From DATJLQ01 sp035509415 (GTDB lineage Bacteria > Pseudomonadota > Alphaproteobacteria > JACZXZ01), in assembly GCA_035509415.1 (NCBI GenBank), contig DATJLQ010000038.1, positions 1-10,632 of the forward strand: a stretch of 10,632 nucleotides of DNA. Direction: 5' to 3'. Made by a program: the position numbers and the translations under genes. The notes below the pieces were generated by a model. The model worked only from the letters and a program-made list of their open reading frames with translations, was not told where the DNA came from and made no database searches. Positions 1 to 4,858 of the stretch are shown here, piece after piece (position 1 is the first letter of the stretch; each line of letters starts with the position of its first letter).

Positions 1-40
1 TCCGATCCCCTTGCCGAAACGAAATCCGGGAGAGACCTCG

Positions 41-733
41 ATGATCGACGCCTATAGCTGGGCCACGCCCAACGGCCACAAGGTTCACATCATGCTCGAG
101 GAATGCGGCCTTGCCTACAAGGCGCATCCCATCAACATCGGCAAGGGCGAGCAGTTCGCGCCCGACTTCCTCAAGATCAGCCCCAACAACAAGATTCCGG
201 CGATCGTCGATTCCGACGGGCCGGACGGGAAGCCGATCTCGCTGTTCGAATCCGGCGCCATCCTCATCTATCTCGCCGAGAAGACCGGCAAATTCCTCCC
301 CAAGGTGCCGCGCGCGCGCTACGCGACCCTCGAGTGGCTCATGTTCCAGATGGGCAGCATCGGCCCGATGTTCGGCCAAGCGCATCACTTCCGCAATTAC
401 GCGCCCGAGAAGCTCGACTACGCGATCAAGCGCTACACCAACGAGGCGGGCCGCCTCTACGGCGTCATGAACAAGCGGCTCGGCGAGAGCAAATATCTCG
501 CGGGCGACGACTACACCATCGCCGACATCGCGGTCTGGCCCTGGACGCGCTCGATCGCGAACCAGGGGCAGACGATCGAGGATTTCGCGAATTTCAAGCG
601 CTGGTTCCTCGAGATCGAGGCGCGCCCGGCGGTGCAGCGCGGCATCAAGGTGCTCGCCGACCTGCGCCCGCCCCAGATGGACGACAAGGCCAAGGAGACC
701 CTGTTCGGCGCGACCCAATACGCCAAGCGCTGA
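41..733 (+). CDS. yfcG: YfcG-like Nu-class glutathione transferase / disulfide-bond reductase
   Basis: Predicted cytosolic thiol enzyme of 230 residues. Nu-class GSTs such as E. coli YfcG bind glutathione or its disulfide and act as glutathione-dependent disulfide reductases. The N-terminal thioredoxin-like half shows the Nu-class motif TPNGHK (T9, P10, N11), where Thr and Asn replace the usual catalytic Tyr/Ser/Cys. It also has the cis-proline in NKIPAIVD (P53) and the gamma-glutamyl-binding ESG at 70-72. The helical C-terminal half carries GQAHHF and a DYTIADIAVWPW stretch typical of GSTs. Length and motif order match YfcG throughout. The ATG at 41 is chosen over an upstream TTG at 11 because GGGAGAG (29-35) sits just before it and homologues begin MIDxY. 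The upstream region lies outside the window. Family call is firm; the physiological substrate is inferred. Confidence 0.92.
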   Translation: MIDAYSWATPNGHKVHIMLEECGLAYKAHPINIGKGEQFAPDFLKISPNNKIPAIVDSDGPDGKPISLFESGAILIYLAEKTGKFLPKVPRARYATLEWLMFQMGSIGPMFGQAHHFRNYAPEKLDYAIKRYTNEAGRLYGVMNKRLGESKYLAGDDYTIADIAVWPWTRSIANQGQTIEDFANFKRWFLEIEARPAVQRGIKVLADLRPPQMDDKAKETLFGATQYAKR

Positions 734-800
734 ACGCCGAACGCCGAGCCTCCGACGCCGAGCGCCCGACGCCGAGCACTCGACGCCCGGTGCTCGACGA
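731..800 (+). repeat. Degenerate 7/14-base tandem repeat directly after the yfcG stop
   Basis: From the TGA stop codon onward the DNA reads as five imperfect 14-base units (731-744, 745-758, 759-772, 773-786, 787-800). Each is built from heptamers close to ACGCCGA alternating with a more variable heptamer. The last units also contain an inverted repeat, GAGCAC (774-779) with GTGCTC (790-795), which could form a weak hairpin at the 3' end of the yfcG transcript. No T-run follows, so a classical terminator is not supported. Confidence 0.6.
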
Positions 801-817
801 AATGCGCCGGGTCGCGA

Positions 818-1111
818 TCAGCCGGCGTAGCCCTCGACCGCGACGACGTCGGTGAAGGCCGCGCTTTGGCGCAGCTTGATCAGCGCCACATACTCCGCCG
901 ACGCGTACCAGCGCTTGAGGGCATCCATGTCGGGGAATTCGAGCAGCACGAGGCGCGTCGGCGTCCAGGTGCCCTCGAGGCGCTCATGGGCGCCGCCGCG
1001 GACCAAAAAGCGGCCGCCGAACTTCTCGATGCTCGGCTTCACCTGGGCGCGGTAGGTGTCGAAGGTCTTTTGGTCGAAGATGTTGAGATTGGCGATCATG
1101 TAGGCGGCCAT
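818..1111 (-). CDS. DUF1330 family protein
   Basis: Small 97-residue protein of the DUF1330 family, a dimeric ferredoxin-like alpha/beta barrel fold related to the ABM/EthD-type small proteins. Biochemical function is unknown. Visible hallmarks are the opening MAAYMIANLNIFD, the YRAQVKPSIEKFGGRFLVRGG segment near residues 20-40, the RLVLLEFPD strand at about 53-61, and the KRWYASAEYVALIKLR helix at about 67-82. Length is normal for the family. The ATG at 1111 is preceded by AGGGAG at a good distance. The gene is monocistronic, converges on yfcG across a repeat-rich 84-base gap and diverges from the serine tRNA. There is no signal peptide, so it is cytosolic. Family assignment is strong; no pathway role can be inferred from its neighbours. 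Confidence 0.9.
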   Translation of the reverse strand: MAAYMIANLNIFDQKTFDTYRAQVKPSIEKFGGRFLVRGGAHERLEGTWTPTRLVLLEFPDMDALKRWYASAEYVALIKLRQSAAFTDVVAVEGYAG

Positions 1112-1148
1112 CGTTCGCTCCCTGGTCTTGCGGCATTGCGGATTTCGT

Positions 1149-1174
1149 GCCCGATTATGCCGCCCGATTATGCC
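1149..1174 (-). repeat. Perfect 13-base tandem duplication containing the -10 box
   Basis: GCCCGATTATGCC occurs twice head to tail (1149-1161 and 1162-1174). Read on the minus strand each copy holds CATAAT, a five-of-six match to the -10 consensus, upstream of the DUF1330 gene. Confidence 0.75.
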
Positions 1175-1195
1175 GCAAGCCCGCGCCGTTGCCAG
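1167..1195 (-). promoter_or_regulatory. Putative sigma70-type promoter of the DUF1330 gene
   Basis: On the minus strand CTGGCA (1195-1190; four of six to TTGACA) is followed after 17 bases by CATAAT (1172-1167; five of six to TATAAT). The second CATAAT copy, 13 bases closer to the gene, lacks a matching -35, so the distal copy is the better -10. The inferred leader is about 45-50 bases. Confidence 0.5.
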
Positions 1196-1230
1196 CGCCC
1201 GATAAGCACCCGACCCGTTGTCCCCGCGCA

Positions 1231-1260
1231 TTGACAGGGCGGGGCCGCGCCCGCTAAACA
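1231..1260 (+). promoter_or_regulatory. Putative promoter of tRNA-Ser
   Basis: A perfect TTGACA (1231-1236) is followed by a GC-rich spacer of 17-18 bases and CTAAACA (1254-1260). A strong -35 with a weak AT-rich -10 is usual for stable-RNA promoters in this kind of organism. It points at the tRNA starting at 1307, and no other plus-strand gene lies nearby. Confidence 0.6.
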
Positions 1261-1266
1261 ACGCCT

Positions 1267-1297
1267 CCGGCCCGCCGCCTTCGAGCGGCGGGGCCGG
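1267..1297 (+). other. Strong hairpin in the predicted 5' leader of tRNA-Ser
   Basis: Bases 1267-1278 pair with 1285-1297 (CCGGCCC-GCCGC against GCGGCGGGGCCGG, one bulged base), leaving the loop CTTCGA. It lies between the predicted transcription start and the mature tRNA 5' end, so it would be removed by RNase P. A terminator for an unseen upstream transcript is the alternative, but no U-tract follows. Confidence 0.5.
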
Positions 1298-1306
1298 CTT
1301 CGGCCT

Positions 1307-1400
1307 GGAGTGGTGGGTGAGCGGCTGAAACCAGCGGTTTGCTAAACCGCCGTACGGGCTTAAACCCGTACCGAGGGTTCGAATCCCTCCCACTCCGCCA
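1307..1400 (+). tRNA. tRNA-Ser (anticodon GCT)
   Basis: Complete class II tRNA reading AGC/AGU serine codons. The acceptor stem GGAGTGG (1307-1313) pairs perfectly with CCACTCC (1390-1396), followed by discriminator G and an encoded CCA (1398-1400). The D-stem is GGT/ACC (1316-1318 with 1330-1332). The anticodon stem GCGGT/ACCGC encloses the loop TTGCTAA with anticodon GCT at 1341-1343. The long variable arm, diagnostic of tRNA-Ser, has a 7-bp stem GTACGGG/CCCGTAC (1352-1358 with 1365-1371). The T-arm is GAGGG-TTCGAAT-CCCTC (1373-1389). All stems are intact. An encoded CCA and a perfect -35 upstream support a functional gene. Confidence 0.98.
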
Positions 1401-1442
1401 CTCGAAGACAGAGCCGGGCCCGGCGATCGGGCGCCAAACGCG

Positions 1443-1458
1443 GGCGCGGCATCGCGCC
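1443..1458. terminator. Weak hairpin between tRNA-Ser and higA
   Basis: GGCGCG (1443-1448) and CGCGCC (1453-1458) form a 6-bp stem closed by GCAT. It lies in the 124-base convergent gap between the tRNA end and the higA stop. A self-complementary 12-mer, GCCGGGCCCGGC, sits just upstream (1413-1424). No T-run is present on either strand, so a terminator role is only a suggestion. Confidence 0.25.
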
Positions 1459-1524
1459 AGAGACGCGCAAAGCTCGTGCAATCGGACGAACGATGGACGC
1501 CCTTCCTGTCCTCGGCCGTGGAGA

Positions 1525-1833
1525 TCACGCCGCAGTGCCAAGCGCCTTGGCGCGCTCGATCCGCGCGCGCTCGCGGGGACTGTTCATCGCCTCCCACAGA
1601 TCGGTGCGCCGCTGGACGTTGAGCCAATAGTCGGGGCTGTTGCCGAACACGCGCGCGAGGATGAGCGCCGTCGCCGCCGTCACGTTCCGGCGGTCGTTGC
1701 ACAGCTCGTTGACGTGCTTGCGCTGAACGCCCATCGCCTCCGCCAGCGCGGCCTGGGTCAGCCCCATGGGCTGCATGAACTCCTCGGTCAGGATTTCGCC
1801 TACCGTGGCCGGCTTGCGCTTCGTGGTCAGCAT
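1525..1833 (-). CDS. higA: HigA-type antitoxin (XRE family)
   Basis: Antitoxin of a type II toxin-antitoxin pair, 102 residues. HigA proteins neutralise the HigB mRNA interferase by direct binding and repress their own operon. A helix-turn-helix covers roughly residues 24-58 (GLTQAALAEAMGVQRKHVNE). The family signature FGNSPDYWLNVQRRTDLW spans about 63-80. An ATG at 1845 overlaps the higB stop but has no Shine-Dalgarno sequence. The ATG at 1833 has GAGGCGAG just before it and is preferred, leaving an 8-base gap after higB. The toxin-first order is typical of higBA. Both genes are intact. The inverted repeat upstream of higB is the likely binding site. Confidence 0.92.
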   Translation of the reverse strand: MLTTKRKPATVGEILTEEFMQPMGLTQAALAEAMGVQRKHVNELCNDRRNVTAATALILARVFGNSPDYWLNVQRRTDLWEAMNSPRERARIERAKALGTAA

Positions 1834-1841
1834 GGCTCGCC

Positions 1842-2138
1842 TCATCGATAGCTGTGGTCGTCGAGATAAACGCCTTCGGCCTCGCCTCGGCTGCCGTCCC
1901 ACCGGAAGATCAGCCGCCATTGGCTGTTGACGCGGATCGAGTGGAAGCCCACGAGGCTGCCGCGCAGCTTCTCGAAATGATTGCTGGGCGGCGCCCGCAA
2001 GTCCCGGTCGGTCGTCGCGTCGTCGATCATCTGGAGCTTGCGAAAGAGCCGACCCTCGAGCTCGGACGGGATGTGCCGGGAGCGCGTATCCTCGACGAAG
2101 AACGCCCGCAGCCATGCGTCCCGAAAGCTCACGATCAT
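1842..2138 (-). CDS. higB: HigB toxin, RelE-superfamily mRNA interferase
   Basis: Toxin of the HigBA pair, 98 residues, expected to cleave mRNA in a ribosome-dependent manner when free of antitoxin. The sequence follows the HigB-1 pattern along its length: MIVSFRD at the start, a helical pair at 25-45, LRAPPSNHFEKLRG at 47-60, and the core strands SIRVNSQWRLIFRW at 67-80. It ends with the short VYLDDHSYR tail in place of the usual xVxIxDYH ending. The ATG at 2138 is preferred to one at 2168: the upstream ATG lies inside the predicted promoter-operator, while CGGAG is well placed for 2138 and homologues begin MIxSFRD. It is the first gene of the two-gene operon. No disruption is seen, so it is probably active. 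Confidence 0.93.
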   Translation of the reverse strand: MIVSFRDAWLRAFFVEDTRSRHIPSELEGRLFRKLQMIDDATTDRDLRAPPSNHFEKLRGSLVGFHSIRVNSQWRLIFRWDGSRGEAEGVYLDDHSYR

Positions 2139-2158
2139 CCGGTCGCTCCGTGTGTGTC

Positions 2159-2187
2159 TATGTACCACTCATTGGTACAAAACGCAA
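2159..2187 (-). promoter_or_regulatory. Putative higBA promoter
   Basis: On the minus strand TTGCGT (2187-2182) is followed by a 17-base spacer and TACATA (2164-2159). Each box is only a three-of-six match. The spacing is right, the AT content is local, and the spacer is almost entirely filled by the inverted repeat at 2161-2179, as expected for an autorepressed operon. The predicted leader is about 13 bases. Confidence 0.5.
2161..2179. promoter_or_regulatory. Inverted-repeat operator, probable HigA site
   Basis: TGTACCA (2161-2167), spacer CTCAT, TGGTACA (2173-2179): a perfect 7-bp inverted repeat 23-41 bases upstream of the higB start and overlapping the predicted -10 and spacer. HigA-type antitoxins bind such dyads as dimers; the assignment follows from position. 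Confidence 0.6.
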
Positions 2188-2222
2188 CCGCGCGAGCGCG
2201 CCCCGCGGCCGCTGGCGCTCGG

Positions 2223-2240
2223 ATCGTTGATATCGTTGAT
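2223..2240. repeat. Perfect 9-base tandem repeat in the higB / DUF1989 gap
   Basis: ATCGTTGAT occurs twice in tandem (2223-2231, 2232-2240), with a GATATC palindrome at the junction. It lies in the 270-base region (2188-2457) between the divergent higB and DUF1989 genes. Apart from the higBA promoter at its edge I found no convincing promoter for the DUF1989 gene there. This repeat could be part of its control region. Confidence 0.4.
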
Positions 2241-2457
2241 CTTGCGCCCGAATCCGAGAGCGGGCGGCGCGCGGCGCGAGTCCGCGAATCCGCTTCGGCT
2301 CACGCCCGGGCGCCCGATCGACAGTCGGCCTTTCTCTCGATATCACGGGCCTATAGCTTAGACATCGTGCTCATCATTGTTGGGCGGGGCCTGCCAGTAT
2401 GCTGTCGACCGAGCCGGCCTCGACCCCAGCCCCCCCATCGACGGAGGCGTCCCGCAT

Positions 2458-3324
2458 ATGGCCCGATCCCGCACCGAGACCGCATCACCGCCCGACGCCG
2501 ACGCGCGACGCGCGGCACGGCCGACGATCGTCTATTCGGTCGCGCAGCTGGCACCCTTCGACGCTGGCTTCTACGCGCAAGCGCGCGAGGGTGCGGCCAA
2601 GATCGCCGAGCTCACGGTGCCGCCGCGCGACGCGCGCGCGTTCGAAGTGCCGGCGGGGCATTTCTTCCGCGTCCTTTCGATCGAGGGACCGCAGGTGGGC
2701 GACCTCAATCTGTGGAACGCGCGCGATCTCGGCGAGCGCTTCTTCAGCGGGAAGACGCGCGCGTTGCATGCGACCCACCTCTCGACCGGCGACCGGCTTT
2801 GGAGCACGCTGCCGTACCTCCGGCCGCTCGCGACCATCACCCGCGACACGCTCGGCTGGTACGGCTGGGACGCGGACGGTGCGGGCGTGCACGACGTGAT
2901 CGGCACGCGCTGCGATCCCTATACCAACTTGCTCCTGAAGCACGTCGAGTATCACCAATGCTGCCACTCGAACTTGACGCGGGCACTCGCCGCCGCGCGC
3001 GCCCTGCCGCTCGCCGAGGCCGAGCGTCACGTGCACGACGTGCTCAACATCTTCATGTGCACCGGCTTCACCCGCGACACGCACCAGTATTTCATGAAGG
3101 CGAGCCCGGTGCGGCCGGGCGACTTCATCGAATTCTTCGCCGAGATCGATCTGCTTGCGGCACTTTCGGCCTGCCCGGGCGGCGATTGCGGCGCCAGTCA
3201 TTCCGACGACGCGGCGCAGTGCTACCCGCTCAAGGTCGAGATCTACCGTGCGCGCGCGGGCGCGCTTGCGGGCTGGAGCCCGGCCGAGCCCAACGCCTAT
3301 TCTCGGACGCACGGAGCCGGGTGA
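2458..3324 (+). CDS. DUF1989 (urea carboxylase-associated) family protein
   Basis: 288-residue protein of the DUF1989 family. Members often sit beside urea/guanidine carboxylase genes, and the paired members CgdA/CgdB have been shown to be carboxyguanidine deiminases. Visible features: a variable N-terminus of about 25 residues; VPAGHFFRVLSIEGPQVGD at about 64-82; YTNLLLKHVEYHQCCHSN at 155-172 with adjacent cysteines C168/C169; DVLNIFMCTGF near 194-204; and the C-terminal signature DLLAALSACPGGD at 231-243. These Cys/His/Asp positions are candidate metal or catalytic residues. The ATG at 2458 has GGAGG (2443-2447) upstream. The gene stands alone, with no urea or guanidine carboxylase, and is longer than typical Cgd subunits, so a different carbamoyl or amidine substrate is possible. 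Family certain, reaction not. Confidence 0.9.
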   Translation: MARSRTETASPPDADARRAARPTIVYSVAQLAPFDAGFYAQAREGAAKIAELTVPPRDARAFEVPAGHFFRVLSIEGPQVGDLNLWNARDLGERFFSGKTRALHATHLSTGDRLWSTLPYLRPLATITRDTLGWYGWDADGAGVHDVIGTRCDPYTNLLLKHVEYHQCCHSNLTRALAAARALPLAEAERHVHDVLNIFMCTGFTRDTHQYFMKASPVRPGDFIEFFAEIDLLAALSACPGGDCGASHSDDAAQCYPLKVEIYRARAGALAGWSPAEPNAYSRTHGAG

Positions 3325-3338
3325 CGCAAGGGGCCGAC

Positions 3339-3356
3339 GCGGCGTGCAAGCGCCGC
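3339..3356. terminator. Possible bidirectional hairpin between convergent genes
   Basis: GCGGCG (3339-3344), loop TGCAAG, CGCCGC (3351-3356): a perfect 6-bp stem filling most of the 33-base gap between the DUF1989 stop and the stop of the opposing operon. There is no T-run, so intrinsic termination is uncertain. Confidence 0.35.
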
Positions 3357-3357
3357 A

Positions 3358-3888
3358 TCATAGCTTCCGGCTGTCGTAGGCCCAATGAAGCAGCGCCTGG
3401 CGCTGCACGCGCCGGCAGTCGAAATCGCCTCGATCGCAATTGTTGCGGATCTGGGCCACGTGGCGGCGCATCGCGATCCAGCGCTTGATCTGGCGCGCGT
3501 CCTCGGCCGGGATGCGTCGGCCCATATAGTAGCGGCAATACCATTGGAACCAGCCGCGCGGGTCGCAATCGGCGATCCAGCCTTTGGCGCGCCAGACCGA
3601 CAGCGGCTGGCTCGCGTTGACGCCGAAATAGTTGAGCGTCGGGTCGTGCGTTTTGACGCCGTCCTTCTGGAGCCTTGCGCGCGCAAACCAACTCTCGGGA
3701 AACTCCTTGCGGCAATCGCGCAGATAGACGCCGCCGAATATCCCGAGGGCGAGCATCTCCTTCGGGCTGAGCTCGGGCTTGAAACGCGGGTTGAATTGGC
3801 ACCCCGCGGGCGCGGCGAGGCGATAGCGATAGCCGCGCTGCATCCGGTCGCGGACGATCACCAGCGTGCCCGTACGCACCCGCTTCAC
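3358..3888 (-). CDS. Conserved Trp/Tyr-rich protein of unknown function
   Basis: 176-residue protein with no function I can name, though the sequence resembles a recurring hypothetical-protein family. It is strongly aromatic, with seven tryptophans, and rich in Arg. Segments that look conserved are MQRGYRYRL at 16-24, ELSPKEMLALGIFGGVYLRD at 39-58, NYFGVNASQPLSVWR at 86-100, DPRGWFQWYCRYYMGRR at 109-125, and the tail QRQALLHWAYDSRKL at 162-176. Six cysteines (30, 59, 108, 118, 151, 158) are spread out; there is no signal peptide or membrane helix. The GTG at 3888 is chosen because it overlaps the upstream stop as GTGA and keeps the residues before MQRGY. ATG at 3843 is the alternative; neither has a good ribosome site, so translational coupling is likely. 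Last gene of the ligJ operon. Confidence 0.8.
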   Translation of the reverse strand: MKRVRTGTLVIVRDRMQRGYRYRLAAPAGCQFNPRFKPELSPKEMLALGIFGGVYLRDCRKEFPESWFARARLQKDGVKTHDPTLNYFGVNASQPLSVWRAKGWIADCDPRGWFQWYCRYYMGRRIPAEDARQIKRWIAMRRHVAQIRNNCDRGDFDCRRVQRQALLHWAYDSRKL

Positions 3889-4787
3889 GGCGATGCGTCG
3901 CGCACGCTTCGGTCGAACAGCTCGTCGAGCGAATAGCGGCGCGGGATCAGGTCCTGGCGATAGGCGAACTCGACGATGGTCTCGAGCGCTTTCCGGTTCG
4001 CCTCGCAGCCGAAGGGGAACATGTCGATGGCACCCGGCTTGGCAATGCCCGACGCCGCCTTGGCCTCGGACAAAAGCCGATAAAGCTCGCCCGCGACCCA
4101 GGGCTTGGCGCGCGCGACCGACTCCCTGATCGTCACGTAGTGATTGACCGGCACCACGCCGTATTTCCGGTACCAGGCTTGGGCCGCCTGGTCCGGCTCG
4201 GGGATGAGCGGCTTCAGGCGCGCATCGGTCGAGAGCTCGCCGATGGAGGCGTCGATCTCGCCCGCGAGCAGCATGCCGGTGAGCGTCTGTCCCTCCGGCG
4301 CGCGCTCGACGTTCTTCGGGTCGCGATACTCCGCGACGTGCGCGTCCTCGAAGGTGACCCAAGTGACCTTGCGCCAATCGAGGCCGTATTCTTGCTCGAG
4401 CACGCCGCGTAGCCAGGCACCGGTGGTCTGGGTGAAGGCGCGCACGCCGACGCGTTTTCCGTGGAGGTCCCTCGGGCCGAGCGCGCCGCGCTCGGCGTTG
4501 TAGAGCATGTGGCCGTGCTGGAACCGGCTCAGCATCGCGGCCGGCAGCAGCAACAAAGGCTTTCCCGCGGCCTTGGCCTGGAGGAAGGTCACGATCGCCA
4601 TCTCGCACGCATCGTAGCGCAGCTCGCGCACCATGGGCTTGAAGGCGCTGAAGGTCGGCTTCATCTCGACGAAGTCGAGGGCGAGCCGGGGCGAGCGGAG
4701 CGCGCCGGACTTGAGCGCCTCGGTATGGGGATAGGTGCCGAGCACGATGCTGAGCTTGGCGCTCTCGGCGGAACCGGATTCGGGCAT
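3885..4787 (-). CDS. 4,5-dihydroxyphthalate decarboxylase-like protein (periplasmic-binding fold)
   Basis: 300 residues, similar to Pht5-type 4,5-dihydroxyphthalate decarboxylases, which convert 4,5-dihydroxyphthalate to protocatechuate. They share the fold of ABC-transporter binding proteins but lack an export signal, as here. Visible pattern: LSIVLGTYPHTEALKSG at 12-28, RELRYDACEMAIVTFLQAK at 54-72, LHGKRVGVRAFTQTTGAWLRG at 108-128, a helix-strand with WVTFEDAHVAEY at 143-154, GEIDASIGE at 176-184, and VNHYVTIRES at 214-223. It is somewhat shorter than Pht5. The ATG at 4787 has GAGGAG upstream. It lies between ligJ, 68 bases away, and the unknown gene, with a 4-base overlap. The ligJ neighbour favours an aromatic-acid decarboxylase over a transporter subunit, and no permease or ATPase gene is present. 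The substrate is inferred. Confidence 0.75.
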   Translation of the reverse strand: MPESGSAESAKLSIVLGTYPHTEALKSGALRSPRLALDFVEMKPTFSAFKPMVRELRYDACEMAIVTFLQAKAAGKPLLLLPAAMLSRFQHGHMLYNAERGALGPRDLHGKRVGVRAFTQTTGAWLRGVLEQEYGLDWRKVTWVTFEDAHVAEYRDPKNVERAPEGQTLTGMLLAGEIDASIGELSTDARLKPLIPEPDQAAQAWYRKYGVVPVNHYVTIRESVARAKPWVAGELYRLLSEAKAASGIAKPGAIDMFPFGCEANRKALETIVEFAYRQDLIPRRYSLDELFDRSVRDASP

Positions 4788-4816
4788 GACTTCGCTCCTC
4801 GCTCCTCGTCTTTTCA

Positions 4817-4858
4817 CATACGCCCGTTCACGCGCGCCCGCTCACGCGCGCCCGCTCA
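4817..4858 (-). repeat. 14-base tandem repeat starting at the ligJ stop codon
   Basis: Read on the minus strand, three units follow each other: TGAGCGGGCGCGCG (4858-4845), an identical copy (4844-4831), and TGAACGGGCGTATG (4830-4817). The first TGA is the ligJ stop. A weaker fourth unit (4816-4803) runs into the ribosome site of the next gene. Each unit splits into two heptamers, echoing the repeat after yfcG. Confidence 0.65.

Noticed and set aside
11..40. N-terminal extension of yfcG from a TTG at 11
   Set aside because: The ATG at 41 has a clear ribosome site and matches the start of YfcG homologues; the extension would include that ribosome site.
731..800. Repeat considered as a small CRISPR array
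   Set aside because: Units are 14 bases, degenerate and directly adjacent with no unique spacers; no cas genes are present.
1307..1400. tRNA 3' end as an attachment site with a second copy in the window
   Set aside because: No duplicate of the last 15-20 bases was found elsewhere in the window and there is no integrase.
1254..1541. Minus-strand open frame translating as SGRDSNPRYGFKPV-type peptide
   Set aside because: This is the well-known spurious translation of a serine tRNA gene read antisense.
1854..3488. 544-codon plus-strand open frame
   Set aside because: It crosses the antisense of higB, the intergenic region and an alternative frame of the DUF1989 gene; no domain is visible.
3885..4787. 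Interpretation as an ABC-transporter substrate-binding lipoprotein
   Set aside because: There is no signal peptide or lipobox and no permease or ATPase neighbour; motifs and the ligJ context fit the decarboxylase branch of the fold better.
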